DNA of 64,000 nucleotides. It comes from an uncultured Elusimicrobiales bacterium (GTDB taxonomy: Bacteria > Elusimicrobiota > Elusimicrobia > Elusimicrobiales > Elusimicrobiaceae). Below the pieces are notes generated by a model, which was given only the letters and a program-made list of their open reading frames with translations, was not told the DNA's origin and did not search any database. Made by a program: the position numbers and the translations under genes. The DNA lies in NCBI GenBank assembly GCA_934667625.1, contig CAKUMH010000008.1, positions 1 to 64,000 on the forward strand. The letters are read 5' to 3'. Shown here in pieces: positions 41,478 to 50,412 of the stretch; within the stretch, counting starts at the first letter, position 1; each line of letters opens with the position of its first letter.

Positions 41478-42868
41478 CAGTTTGCCTTCTTGCCGTCTGT
41501 GGCGGCGGGTTCTTTTTCCGTGGCCTTTTTAACGGCTTTTTTATTTTCTTTTTTAGCCTTGCGTTCCTGCGCGGCTTTTTGGGAGGCGGCCTTGGCGTCC
41601 TCTAATTTCACCTTCCCGGTCAAAATATCCACCGCCTTATCCAACACCGGGTCTTTTTCGGTAAATTTCATTTCCGGCGTTTTTTGCCCCGGTGTATGCA
41701 CAATTTTATTATACTGCATAAACACCTTGGCTTCCTCTTCCGGTTCCACAATCACTTCCACATCCGGCAAAATGCCGCCCTCATCCGCCTTGGTTTTATC
41801 GCGGTAATCGCGCTGGATCAAACGGCCCGAAGGCGTGTAGTACTTGGCAATGGTCAAACGCAGGCCTGCCCCGCCCGAAAGCGGCATTACCTGCTGTACA
41901 CTCGCCTTACCAAAGGTGCGCTGCCCAACCACAAAGGCGCGGCCGTTATCTTGCAACGCGCCGGAGACAATTTCGCTGGCACTGGCCGACCCTTGGTTAA
42001 CCAAAAGCGCCATGGGGATATTGGGATATTCCGGCTGCGCAGAGGTTTTAAATTCCTTATAATACTCCGGCTTGCGGCCCTGCATGTAAACAATCATCTC
42101 ATCCGGCGCCAAAAAGAGCTTGGCAATATCCACCGCACCCGTCAAAAGTCCGCCGGGGTTAAAACGCAAATCCAGCACCAAAGACGTCATGCCCTGTTTC
42201 TTCAAATCGGCCAGCGCCTTTTTTACCTCTTCCGTGCTGTGGCCGGAAAAATCTACCATATATAAATACCCCACTTTACCGGGCAGCATGCGGTGGTACA
42301 CCACCTCGGGCACGATTTTTTCGCGTTTAAAATTGAAATCGGGCAGTTTTTGGTATTCGCCTTTTTTGTCCTTGCGGCTCATGGTAATTTTTACCTTGCT
42401 GCCCACCGGCCCGCGCATAAGCTCAACGGCCGCGTCCAGCGCCATGCCGTCCAAATCCTTGTCGTCCACAAACAAAATGCGGTCGCCGGGCATCACCCCC
42501 GCTTTAAAGGCCGGTGTGCCCAACATGGGGGACATCACCGTCACATATCCGTCCACCAGCTGCAGCCGCATACCCAAGCCGCCAAAATCTCCGCGCGTTT
42601 CGTTTTTAAGCTCCTTGTAATCCTTGGGATCCAAATACTGCGAAAAATCATCCAGCTCCCCCACCACGCCTTTAATAGCGCCGGAGATGAGCTTATCCGT
42701 ATCGGTGGTTTCCACATAATTTTCTTTGACAAATTCTATCACGTCCACCAGCGTGCGCAGCTTTTTAAGGCTGTTATCCGCCGCCGCGTAAGCGTACGGA
42801 AACAGCGTCCCCACAAAAAACACAACTGCCGCAAAAACGGCATAACGGTTTAACTTTTTTGATTTCAT
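41477..42868 (-). CDS. ctpA: S41 C-terminal processing protease
   Basis: A 463-residue exported protease of the CtpA/Prc family. A signal peptide or anchor (VFAAVVFFVGTLFPYAYA) is followed by a PDZ domain (residues about 90-175, GDFGGLGMRL, PGDRILFVDDKDL) and the S41 catalytic domain with LDLRFNPGG, the Ser in NQGSASASEIVSGAL and the Lys in GQRTFGKASVQQ, plus YYTPSGRLIQRD. The last 45 residues are Lys/Ala-rich. It lies directly after envC; Ctp proteases often trim cell-wall hydrolases or their partners, so a function with EnvC and FtsX is likely. Confidence 0.94.
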   Translation of the reverse strand: MKSKKLNRYAVFAAVVFFVGTLFPYAYAAADNSLKKLRTLVDVIEFVKENYVETTDTDKLISGAIKGVVGELDDFSQYLDPKDYKELKNETRGDFGGLGMRLQLVDGYVTVMSPMLGTPAFKAGVMPGDRILFVDDKDLDGMALDAAVELMRGPVGSKVKITMSRKDKKGEYQKLPDFNFKREKIVPEVVYHRMLPGKVGYLYMVDFSGHSTEEVKKALADLKKQGMTSLVLDLRFNPGGLLTGAVDIAKLFLAPDEMIVYMQGRKPEYYKEFKTSAQPEYPNIPMALLVNQGSASASEIVSGALQDNGRAFVVGQRTFGKASVQQVMPLSGGAGLRLTIAKYYTPSGRLIQRDYRDKTKADEGGILPDVEVIVEPEEEAKVFMQYNKIVHTPGQKTPEMKFTEKDPVLDKAVDILTGKVKLEDAKAASQKAAQERKAKKENKKAVKKATEKEPAATDGKKAN

Positions 42869-42884
42869 AAATACCTCTTACAAA

Positions 42885-44051
42885 TTATTTCAACCACTCC
42901 TGCGGATCCACGGCCGTGGTGCCTTGGCGAATTTCAAAATACACCGCACTCTGCCCTGTTCCGGAGGAGGATTGCGTATCTTTCCCCACGGTTCCCACCA
43001 GGCCCTGCACTTCTAATTTGGTTCCCACTTCCACGCGGATTTCCTTCAAAAATCCGTAAATGGTAAAAAATCCCTTGTTGTGGTCCACAATCACCACGTT
43101 GCCGTACGAACGGAACGGCCCGGCGTAAATGACGCTGCCCGCCGCGGCGGACAACACTGGCTGTCCGGCAGGGGCGGAAATTTTAATACCGTCTCTAAAA
43201 ATCCACGTATTTAAATCGGCCCGGTATTCCTTGCCGAATTTGCTGATCACTTTCCCGCTCACCGGCCACGGCAGGGAATGGCGCGGCGCATCTATTTTGG
43301 GTCCGGCCGTCTTTTTGGCCGGCGTTTTGGACGCCGCCGCCTTTTTTGCATCCGCCGCCTTGCGTTTGCGCTCAAAGGAGGCAAGCAAATTGTTCAGCTC
43401 GGCGGCTGACTTATTCAGCTCGTTAATTTCCTTACGCACCGCCGCGGCCTTGCGCTGGGTCACGTCCAAATCCTTCTTTTTCTTATTAAAAGACTGCGAA
43501 ATAACCGTCTGTTCCTGTTTAATCTGCGTGCTTTGCGCCAGCAGTTTTTTGTTGCGCTCCTCAAACGAGTGAATGCGCTCCTTCGCCTCTTTATTTTCTT
43601 TCTTTAACTCGGCGGCAAAGGCGGCCTTATGCGTCAGCATCCGGTCCACAAAAATTTCCTGCTCCAAGCTGTACCCCTGCGGGCAAAAAGCACACGAGGG
43701 CGAAAAATAATACCGCTGCAGTTCCTCCTCCACTACACCCTGCCACATGGGCATACTGCGTTCCAGGGCGGCGCGTTTTTCCTCTATGGACAGCAAATTC
43801 TGCTCCACGTAAGAAATGTCGGACTCCACCTTATTTTTCAACCGTTCCGCCCGCGCCTTTTGTTTCTGCAGGGAGGAAATTTCCTTAGAAATTTGCCGTT
43901 CCTGTTCGCGGTACTTCTTCAGCTCCCGCTCCTTTTGCGCAGCCTCGTTTTTCAGCTTTTCAATTTCCCGTTTGCGGTCGGCCGCCTCGTCGCAAAACAG
44001 CGGCGAAGCACAGCATACGAGCGCCAACAGTACACTTAAAATTTTTGCCAT
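42885..44051 (-). CDS. envC: EnvC-like murein hydrolase activator (degenerate LytM)
   Basis: A 388-residue exported protein. A signal peptide (ILSVLLALVCCASPLFC) is followed by a long coiled coil (about residues 20-240) and a LytM/M23 fold at the end (LPWPVSGKVISKFGKE, GSVIYAGPFRSYGNVVIVDH, VGTVGKDTQ). The zinc ligands are lost: the HxGxD site reads RDGIKI and the HxH site reads AVYFEI. It should therefore be an activator and not an enzyme, as in E. coli EnvC, which switches on amidases when FtsEX moves it. Its start overlaps the end of ftsX by 16 bp, so the pair is clearly coupled. Confidence 0.88.
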   Translation of the reverse strand: MAKILSVLLALVCCASPLFCDEAADRKREIEKLKNEAAQKERELKKYREQERQISKEISSLQKQKARAERLKNKVESDISYVEQNLLSIEEKRAALERSMPMWQGVVEEELQRYYFSPSCAFCPQGYSLEQEIFVDRMLTHKAAFAAELKKENKEAKERIHSFEERNKKLLAQSTQIKQEQTVISQSFNKKKKDLDVTQRKAAAVRKEINELNKSAAELNNLLASFERKRKAADAKKAAASKTPAKKTAGPKIDAPRHSLPWPVSGKVISKFGKEYRADLNTWIFRDGIKISAPAGQPVLSAAAGSVIYAGPFRSYGNVVIVDHNKGFFTIYGFLKEIRVEVGTKLEVQGLVGTVGKDTQSSSGTGQSAVYFEIRQGTTAVDPQEWLK

Positions 44052-44824
44052 TTAGATAACGTCCACCCCAACAGCCCGCAAAAGGCGAGCATTAAAAGTT
44101 GCCTGCCCCACGACGTAAACTCCGCCATGGCTTGGGCCAAAAATCCGGTGGGATACACCAGCACCGCAAAAAACGCACACGAAGCCACCCCCGCCAACAC
44201 GCCGGAAACGGCTCCGCCCAAGTAATGTTTGCGGGCCTCGGCGGACGGATATGCCTCCACCAAAAACATAAAGGCCAAAAACAATAGCAGAGCAAACACC
44301 ACCGACACATGCAGCAGTTTTCCGCTCAGCCCCGTGTAAAACAACAGCGCGGCATGGGCCTCGCTGTAGTGCGGTGTCAGCGCGGGATATTCCGCGGCCA
44401 AATTGTCCACAAACGGACGAATGTTGTTAATCGCACGCGCGTTCAAGATGAGCTCAAAATATGCGGGCATCTTGTTTTTTCCCATCAGCAGCATGGCCTC
44501 TGCCAGCTGCGGGTTTTGCTTTTTTACTACCCCCAGCGCATCTTCCGGCGAGAAGAGCCGCACGGACGAAATATCCTCTTTTTGGTTAAGTGACTCGCCC
44601 ATTTGGGAAAGGGCCGCATTGTCCGCCGGAGCATCCACGGTTAAAATCACCTTAAAGCGCTGCTCCAATTCCTGATAATACCGTCCCAAGCGCGTGTCCG
44701 CAAACACCAACGCCTGCAGAAGCACCGCCACGCCAAACACCAATAAAAACAAACGCCGGTGCAGCCGCAGCACCTGTTTCGGTCCGGTTGCCGGATTCTT
44801 TTTTTCTGCCAAAAAATCGCTCAT
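44036..44824 (-). CDS. ftsX: FtsX-like cell-division permease
   Basis: A 262-residue protein with the FtsX layout: TM1 (LFLLVFGVAVLLQALVFA), an exported domain of about 110 residues (FKVILTVDAPADNAAL, MPAYFELILNARAI), then three membrane segments (LLHVSVVFALLLFLAFMFLV; GAVSGVLAGVASCAFFAVLV; LLMLAFCGLLGWTLSKW). FtsX normally pairs with the ATPase FtsE, coded directly upstream. Here the gene upstream is phoA and no ftsE is in the window. The tight link to envC supports the call. The ATG overlaps the stop of phoA (ATGA). Confidence 0.82.
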   Translation of the reverse strand: MSDFLAEKKNPATGPKQVLRLHRRLFLLVFGVAVLLQALVFADTRLGRYYQELEQRFKVILTVDAPADNAALSQMGESLNQKEDISSVRLFSPEDALGVVKKQNPQLAEAMLLMGKNKMPAYFELILNARAINNIRPFVDNLAAEYPALTPHYSEAHAALLFYTGLSGKLLHVSVVFALLLFLAFMFLVEAYPSAEARKHYLGGAVSGVLAGVASCAFFAVLVYPTGFLAQAMAEFTSWGRQLLMLAFCGLLGWTLSKWQKF

Positions 44825-46209
44825 TCTTCCTCCGTCGGGTCTTCAAACCCCAAGGCCGCCTTCATGCGGGGAAAAATTTCCGTGTTGTGGTACACGCCGG
44901 AAAAGAGTCCGTCTTCCGCGCCGTACGCCACGCCAAAAAGCGGCAGGGACGTATGCGCCGGGGTGGCCCACACAATGCCGCGGGCCTCGTCAAACTGCTT
45001 AAACAACCCGTCCAAATCCGTCGGGTTTTCAAATTGCTTGAGGTCCACCTCAAAGCCCACCGCGTCCGAGAATTTCTGCTGTAAAAATTCGGGCGTTAAC
45101 TGCGCAGCAGGCAATTTTTTAAGTTCTTCTTTAAAGTTATACAAGCTGCGCTTTTGCAGCAAAAACTGGTGATAGGTTTTAAAGGAGGCATAGTCCACGT
45201 TTCCGTCGTAAAGCACCTCACCCTGGGCCGTTTTTTCCATGGCTTTTTCCTTGCCTAAATGACGGTAGGTAAAGGCGCCCAGCCCCGTGTCATGGTCGGC
45301 ATTTAAATACACCAAGGTATCGCCGGACTTATCGGCATAGGCCAGCACATAGCCCAGCACCTCATCTAATACCTGCATTTCGCGAAACAGCGCCCCGGCA
45401 TCGTTTCCGTGCGCCGCCCAGTCAATCTTTCCGGCCTCTACCATGAGCACAAAGCCATTCGGATTTTGGCTCAGCACTTCCACCGCCTTTTGCGTTTGTT
45501 CCAGCAGGGACGGAATCTGTGGATACTGTTCCAGCTCCACGGACATCGGGATCGCCTCCGGCGCAAACAGCCCCAGCACCTTACCGAATTTAATTTTAGA
45601 CAAATCTTTTTTGTTTCCGGCAAAACGGTACCCCTGCTTTTTGGCCTGTTTCAACAAGGTTTTATTTTCTCCAGTGGAAAAATACTTAAGCCCGCCGCCC
45701 AAAATCACATCCGGCCCAAAGGCAATCATCTGCCGGGCAATGTTCATTTTTTCCTTGCGGTTTTGTGCATGGGCCGTAAACGCCGCCGGGGTGGCGTCCG
45801 TCACATAGACATCGCTAATCACGCCCACGGACTTGCCGTTTTCACGCGCCAGTTCCAGCAAATTCTTCACTTGTGCTCCGTTGTAATCTTCTCCAATCGT
45901 ACCGGGACGGGAGAATTTTCCCGTGGCCATTTGCGTGGCGGCCGAAGCGGAATCCGTCACCAAGGTATCGTACGTATTGTTAAAAAATAGCCCCCATGTT
46001 CCCCCGTTTAACATTTGCTCCAGGTGGGAGGTTTTGTCCGGGTATCCGGGCAAGTCCGCATAGCGCACGCCCTGCATAAAAAAACCCATGGTTTCCGGGC
46101 CCATGCCGTCGCCAATCACCCAAATTACATTCTTGGCGCCGGCCGCAAGCGCCGCGCTCCCCAGGCACAAACAAACTACCAAAACCGCTAGTAAACGAAA
46201 GCTCTTCAC
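44821..46209 (-). CDS. phoA: Alkaline phosphatase
   Basis: A 462-residue periplasmic phosphatase. The signal peptide (LLAVLVVCLCLGSAALA) is followed by VIWVIGDGMGPETMG (metal Asp), the nucleophile loop LVTDSASAATQMATG (Ser in DSA), EAGKIDWAAHGND, the metal site NADHDTG and a final metal His in TPAHTSLPLFGV. All catalytic parts seem present. The start is GTG at 46209 with AGGAG upstream. It lies between glgA and ftsX in a run of genes with minimal gaps, with no Pho box seen, so phosphate control is not apparent. Confidence 0.94.
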   Translation of the reverse strand: MKSFRLLAVLVVCLCLGSAALAAGAKNVIWVIGDGMGPETMGFFMQGVRYADLPGYPDKTSHLEQMLNGGTWGLFFNNTYDTLVTDSASAATQMATGKFSRPGTIGEDYNGAQVKNLLELARENGKSVGVISDVYVTDATPAAFTAHAQNRKEKMNIARQMIAFGPDVILGGGLKYFSTGENKTLLKQAKKQGYRFAGNKKDLSKIKFGKVLGLFAPEAIPMSVELEQYPQIPSLLEQTQKAVEVLSQNPNGFVLMVEAGKIDWAAHGNDAGALFREMQVLDEVLGYVLAYADKSGDTLVYLNADHDTGLGAFTYRHLGKEKAMEKTAQGEVLYDGNVDYASFKTYHQFLLQKRSLYNFKEELKKLPAAQLTPEFLQQKFSDAVGFEVDLKQFENPTDLDGLFKQFDEARGIVWATPAHTSLPLFGVAYGAEDGLFSGVYHNTEIFPRMKAALGFEDPTEEE

Positions 46210-46218
46210 CCTTCACTC

Positions 46219-47670
46219 CTAAATGACCGTTTTCCGGTACAATTCCAAATAGGCCTGCGCGGATTTATCCCACGAAAGGTCCTGACGCATGGCGTTTCTC
46301 ACCAAGCGCGTCCACGTCGGGCGGTCATTTGTAAACAAGTTAATGGCCTGCTCCAGCGTCTGCAAAATTCCCTTTTCATTGAAGGTTTCAATAAAAAATC
46401 CCGTTGCCGTCTCTTCGTTTCCTGGGCGGTACCCACGCACCGTATCCACCAGCCCCCCCACCTTAGAAACCACCGGCAGCGCGCCGTATTTCATTGCAAT
46501 TAACTGAGAGAGACCGCACGGTTCAAACCGGGACGGCATCAAAAAGATATCCGCTCCCGCGTAAATGCGGTGCGCCAAATCTTCATCCAAACGCCCGTTG
46601 TAGCTGACGGAGGCGGGATTGTTGCGCGCCAAACTTTGGTAGGCCTTTTCCAGCATGGGGTCGCCCATGCCCAGCACCACAAATTGCACGCGGTCCTTTA
46701 ACCGTTCAATCAAATTGACCACAATATCCAGTCCCTTTTGGTAATCCAACCGGGACACAATACCGATAAGCGGCTTATCGGGGTCCTGCGTCAGCTTACA
46801 TTGTTGCTGCAAGGCCAGCTTAGCCGCCAATTTTCCCTTGACCACTTCCGCCGTGTCGTACCCAATCGGCAAAACGGGGTCAATTTCCGGGTCCCACACT
46901 TCGGTATCAATGCCGTTTACAATGCCGCAAAAATGCTGGCTGCGGTAACGCAGCAGGCCTTCTAATCCAAACCCCATGGCGGGGTCCGTCTGCACCTCGC
47001 GGGCATAGTTGGGACTGACGGTATTAATGTTATCGGCAAAGACAATCCCACTCTTTAAAAAGCTGATTCCGCCGTAATACTCAAATTTGTCAGGCGTATA
47101 GTCCACCGGATGGAAACCGGCCTTGCGGAAGGTGGAATACGAATAGTGCCCCTGGTAGGCAATGTTGTGAATGGTGTAAAGGCTGCGGGTGCGCGTGTAA
47201 AACGCGTCCAATTTATAAACGGTTTTTAAATAGGCCGGAATCAGCCCCGTCTGCCAATCGTGGCAATGGATGAGGTCCGGGCGGAAACCGATAAACTTGC
47301 ATCCTTCCAGCACGGCCCGGTTAAAGAGGATAAACCGCTCGTCGTTATCGGGGTATTCGCCGTCCTTGGTACGGTAGAGGCCGGGGCGGTCAAAGTATTT
47401 GCGGTTTCCCACAAAAAACACCAAGACATTACCCCAATTAATATAAGAAAGGGACACCTGTTCAATGCGGTCCCCAATCGGGATGAGATACACACCGGGC
47501 ACTACCTTTAAAGAGGATACCCGCACAATATTGCGGTAGTGCGGCAGGAACAACAGCACCTTATTTCCCCGGCGGGCCGAAAACTGCTGGCACAGGGCGC
47601 CCACTACATCGGCCAAACCTCCTGTCTTGCAAAACGGAAACGCCTCACTGGCAGCTAACACAATGTTCAT
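46219..47670 (-). CDS. glgA: Glycogen (starch) synthase
   Basis: GlgA (483 residues, glycosyltransferase family 5) extends alpha-1,4-glucan from ADP-glucose. The ADP-glucose loop CKTGGLADVVGAL is at residue 15, with PDLIHCHDWQTGLIPAYLK, IHNIAYQG, FCGIVNGIDTEVWDP and the C-terminal GIVSRLDYQKGLDI, PSRFEPCGLSQL. Length is normal. No glgB or glgC is near. The neighbours scpB and phoA are unrelated in function. The ribosome site GGAGG is 10 nt before the ATG. Confidence 0.95.
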   Translation of the reverse strand: MNIVLAASEAFPFCKTGGLADVVGALCQQFSARRGNKVLLFLPHYRNIVRVSSLKVVPGVYLIPIGDRIEQVSLSYINWGNVLVFFVGNRKYFDRPGLYRTKDGEYPDNDERFILFNRAVLEGCKFIGFRPDLIHCHDWQTGLIPAYLKTVYKLDAFYTRTRSLYTIHNIAYQGHYSYSTFRKAGFHPVDYTPDKFEYYGGISFLKSGIVFADNINTVSPNYAREVQTDPAMGFGLEGLLRYRSQHFCGIVNGIDTEVWDPEIDPVLPIGYDTAEVVKGKLAAKLALQQQCKLTQDPDKPLIGIVSRLDYQKGLDIVVNLIERLKDRVQFVVLGMGDPMLEKAYQSLARNNPASVSYNGRLDEDLAHRIYAGADIFLMPSRFEPCGLSQLIAMKYGALPVVSKVGGLVDTVRGYRPGNEETATGFFIETFNEKGILQTLEQAINLFTNDRPTWTRLVRNAMRQDLSWDKSAQAYLELYRKTVI

Positions 47671-47672
47671 CG

Positions 47673-48689
47673 TTATTTTTCCTCCCGGGATAAATCTTCA
47701 TTTGCGACTGGAGCGGACGTTTCCTGCGCGGAAGGCTCCCCGTCCGATGCGGCGCCTCGCGGCGGCTCTTGTGCCGGTCCATTCTCCTGTGCCTTTTGTT
47801 CCGCCGCGGCGGCCATTAAAGCGTCCGGCGTGGCGTCCTGCGTAAAAATATCCCCGCGGTTGTAGCTGTTGCGCGTAAAAAACGGATCGGACGACGAGGC
47901 CAACGCCTCCAATTTTTCCCGCCCCTCCAGCTCGTCTAACGGGATAATCGCCGGTTCCGCCAGCGGCGGCAGGGGTTCCCCAAACGGCAGTTCCTCCTGT
48001 TTTTCGCGCAGGGCCTTAGCGGCAAATTCCTGCAAGTCCGGCAGTTCGGAAATTTTATTAAGCCCAAAAATACGCAAAAATTCATCAGTGGTGCCGTACA
48101 CCATCGGTCGGCCGACCGTGTCTTTTTTGCCCACCACGCGCACCAGTCCCCGCTCTAACAAACGCTCCAGCGGGCCGGCCACATCCACGCCGCGGATGGC
48201 TTCCATTTCCGCGCGGGTAAGCGGCTGCTTGTAGGCAATAATTGCCAAGGTTTCCAAGGCCGCATTAGAAAGTTTGGTAGTCATTTTTTCGTTGTACAAA
48301 CGGCGCACCCAACGGCCATATTCGGGCTTGGTGGACATTTGGAAACCGCCGCCCACTTCCACCACCTGTACGGCGCTGTTACGGCGGACGTAATCGTCCT
48401 GGATTTCCAAAATCATTTCGCGCACCCGCCGCGCATCTACCCCGTCAATCACGTCGGCAATGCGGCTGGGTTTAAGCGGCCGGTCCGTAATAAACAAAAG
48501 GGTCTCCACAATTTGTTTAAATTCGCTCGTGGGCACCAGCTCAAAGGGAACCTCATCCGCCGGTTGCGGCTTGGGAGCCGCGGTGGTTTCAGCGGCGGCA
48601 GAGGTAGGCGCAGCCGCCTCAGCGGAAGCGGCCGGTATAGGTTCTGCCGGGCTGGGTACTTGTGATAAATTTTCTTCTTCGGTCTGCAT
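47673..48689 (-). CDS. scpB: Segregation and condensation protein B, with long disordered ends
   Basis: A 338-residue protein. The ScpB core is at residues about 50-220: FKQIVETLLFITDRPLKPSR, YGRWVRRLYNEKMTTKLS, LETLAIIAYKQPLTRAEMEA, IRGVDVAGPLERLLERGLVR and TTDEFLRIFGLNKISELPD. With ScpA and SMC it condenses chromosomes. Typical ScpB has about 190 residues; here a 45-residue Ala/Pro/Glu N-terminal extension and a 115-residue Pro/Glu/Ala C-terminal extension are added. GGAGG lies 4 nt before the ATG. It follows scpA in the usual order. Confidence 0.93.
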   Translation of the reverse strand: MQTEEENLSQVPSPAEPIPAASAEAAAPTSAAAETTAAPKPQPADEVPFELVPTSEFKQIVETLLFITDRPLKPSRIADVIDGVDARRVREMILEIQDDYVRRNSAVQVVEVGGGFQMSTKPEYGRWVRRLYNEKMTTKLSNAALETLAIIAYKQPLTRAEMEAIRGVDVAGPLERLLERGLVRVVGKKDTVGRPMVYGTTDEFLRIFGLNKISELPDLQEFAAKALREKQEELPFGEPLPPLAEPAIIPLDELEGREKLEALASSSDPFFTRNSYNRGDIFTQDATPDALMAAAAEQKAQENGPAQEPPRGAASDGEPSAQETSAPVANEDLSREEK

Positions 48690-48704
48690 ACGTCCTCCGG
48701 GCGG

Positions 48705-49466
48705 CTAATTAGCGTCGCCGTGCATCAGGGTTTTAAAATCTTTATCTTTATTTTCAGGATTTAAATAAATGCGGATTTGCCCCAGTTTTTCGTCTTGGCG
48801 CGCAATCAATTTTTTAATCTTCATCAGTTCCAAAAGCGCCATAAAGCAGGTAATCACGCCGCGCTTTTTGGTCTCCCCCACAAAGATGTCATCCAAGAGC
48901 ACCCATTCGCGGTTTTTAAACATATTCACCACCTTTTCCATCTTCATTTCAATGGGGAACTCCTCCACCTTTAGCAGCTCAATGCGTTTGCGTTCGTCCA
49001 ACCGTTCAAAGGCCCGCTTTACCGCGCTGAGCAGGTCAAACATTTGCAGGTTAATCACCTTTTCGCCGTCGTCAAAAATTGGCGCGGAGCGGTAAAAATT
49101 ATCTTTGTTTTCTTCAAATTTCTTTTCTAAAAATTTGCTGGCTTCCTTATATTTTTGATACTCCACCAGCTTGGCAATCAGTTCCTTGACGGGGTTGGGC
49201 CCTTCGTCCTCCGTGGTGGGAGCCTGGGAAGGCAGGAGCGTCTTGGCCTTGATTTGCATGAGCGTGCTGGCCATGACCAAAAATTCTCCGGCCACTTCCA
49301 GGTTCAGCTCCTTCATCACGTTTAAATAGTCCAGGTACTGCTGCGTGATTTCGGCAATGTTAATGTCGCAAATATCCAAGTTGTCTTTTTTGATCAGGTG
49401 CAGCAACAGGTCCATCGGGCCTTCAAAAACATTGATGTGCACATTAATCGGCGCGGGTGAAATCAT
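48705..49466 (-). CDS. scpA: Segregation and condensation protein A
   Basis: ScpA (253 residues) bridges the SMC heads. It shows VHINVFEGPMDLLLHLIKKD, LDICDINIAEITQQYLDYL, EVAGEFLVMASTLMQIKAKT and the C-terminal winged helix (VITCFMALLELMKIKKLIAR). I use the ATG at 49466, which has AAGGA 6 nt upstream; a TTG at 49493 adds 9 residues without support. It lies between the M50 protease and scpB, a common arrangement. Confidence 0.94.
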   Translation of the reverse strand: MISPAPINVHINVFEGPMDLLLHLIKKDNLDICDINIAEITQQYLDYLNVMKELNLEVAGEFLVMASTLMQIKAKTLLPSQAPTTEDEGPNPVKELIAKLVEYQKYKEASKFLEKKFEENKDNFYRSAPIFDDGEKVINLQMFDLLSAVKRAFERLDERKRIELLKVEEFPIEMKMEKVVNMFKNREWVLLDDIFVGETKKRGVITCFMALLELMKIKKLIARQDEKLGQIRIYLNPENKDKDFKTLMHGDAN

Positions 49467-49515
49467 TTCCAATCCTTCGGCGGTGTAACGCAACCTGCGC
49501 CCCGCCGCACCATTT

Positions 49516-50151
49516 CTACATTAAAATTTTTCCAAACAGCCCCACTATTAGCTGCGTGGGCGGCCAAATCAAATACTTCACGGCTCCCGTCACAATTAGC
49601 AACAGCACCACCCACATACCAAAGCGCGCGCAAAACAAGTCGTACCTAAGTGCCGCGCGCACCGGCAAAAGCGCGGTGACAATGCGCCCGCCGTCCAGCG
49701 GGGAAATGGGAAGCAAATTAAAAATGGCCAAAAAAACGTTAATAAACATACCGTACTGCAAAAAGGTAAAGGCCTGGCGCAAGGTCTCTAGCGAAAAGGA
49801 ATGCTGCATCAACAGCAGTATCTTCATCACCAGCACAAACACGCCGGCCAACAGCAAATTCACCGCCGGGCCCGCCAACGCCACCTTGCCCATATCCCGC
49901 CGGGGCGAAGGCAGCCGCATGGGGTTCACGGGCACGGGTTTCGCCCAGCCGAAAAGCGGCAGTCCCGTCACGTAGCACAAGGCCGGCACGAGTAACGTGC
50001 CCACCGGGTCCACGTGGTGGATTGGGTTTAGCGTCAAACGTCCGCTTAAGTAAGCGGTATCATCTCCCAAGCGGTAAGCCGCCAGTCCGTGTGCAAACTC
50101 GTGCAGCACAATGGAAAAAAATAAAATCGGAATAAATACAATGACTTCCAT
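49516..50151 (-). CDS. M50 site-2-type membrane zinc protease
   Basis: A 211-residue membrane protease of the SpoIVFB/rhomboid-unrelated M50B group. The zinc motif HEFAHG is in TM1 (IPILFFSIVLHEFAHGLAAY), and the second motif NLLPISPLDGGR near residue 155 gives the third zinc ligand. About five membrane segments are seen. Its location ahead of scpA-scpB is common in bacteria. No ribosome site is present: the ATG at 50151 lies 7 nt after a TAAAAT box, so the mRNA may be leaderless. An ATG at 50160 would sit inside that box and is therefore less likely. Confidence 0.9.
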   Translation of the reverse strand: MEVIVFIPILFFSIVLHEFAHGLAAYRLGDDTAYLSGRLTLNPIHHVDPVGTLLVPALCYVTGLPLFGWAKPVPVNPMRLPSPRRDMGKVALAGPAVNLLLAGVFVLVMKILLLMQHSFSLETLRQAFTFLQYGMFINVFLAIFNLLPISPLDGGRIVTALLPVRAALRYDLFCARFGMWVVLLLIVTGAVKYLIWPPTQLIVGLFGKILM

Positions 50152-50158
50152 ATGTATC

Positions 50159-50164
50159 ATTTTA
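50159..50164 (-). promoter_or_regulatory. -10 box 7 nt before the M50 protease ATG
   Basis: On the minus strand TAAAAT (50159-50164) is separated from the ATG at 50151 by 7 nt, with no ribosome site between. No good -35 box is visible. The spacing equals that at ftcD. Confidence 0.45.
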
Positions 50165-50201
50165 CTAATTTATCCCCGCTCCTGCACGCGCGGAAGGGGA
50201 C

Positions 50202-50237
50202 AAAAAAACCGCCTTTTTTAAGGAAATTAAAAAAGGC
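50202..50237 (-). terminator. AT-rich terminator-like hairpin upstream of the M50 gene
   Basis: GCCTTTTTTAA (50211-50221) pairs with TTAAAAAAGGC (50227-50237) as a perfect 11-bp stem with a 5-nt loop. On the minus strand it is followed by GGTTTTTTTG. It ends any minus-strand transcript arriving from 50240-50310, so it isolates the M50-scpAB operon or ends a small RNA. Confidence 0.6.
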
Positions 50238-50310
50238 TTGAAAAATTAATTTAAATTAGTTATACTAAATTAACCCGAATTAATAAAAAACGGGTTCTCA
50301 AAGAAAGCAA

Positions 50311-50347
50311 ACAAAAAACAAGCCAAAGGCGGCACACCCTTGGCTTG
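50311..50347 (-). terminator. Terminator after cca
   Basis: CAAGCCAA (50319-50326) pairs with TTGGCTTG (50340-50347), with inner GG/CC pairs, and the minus strand continues with TGTTTTTTG. It lies about 65 bp past the cca stop. A second GC-rich hairpin (50361-50389, AGCGGCCG type with a 3-nt loop) lies between it and the gene. Confidence 0.8.
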
Positions 50348-50412
50348 CTCCTAGGAATCAAGCGGCCGGCTGTGTTACAGTCGGCCGCTCCTTTTCCAAA
50401 ACGGCTGCACGC

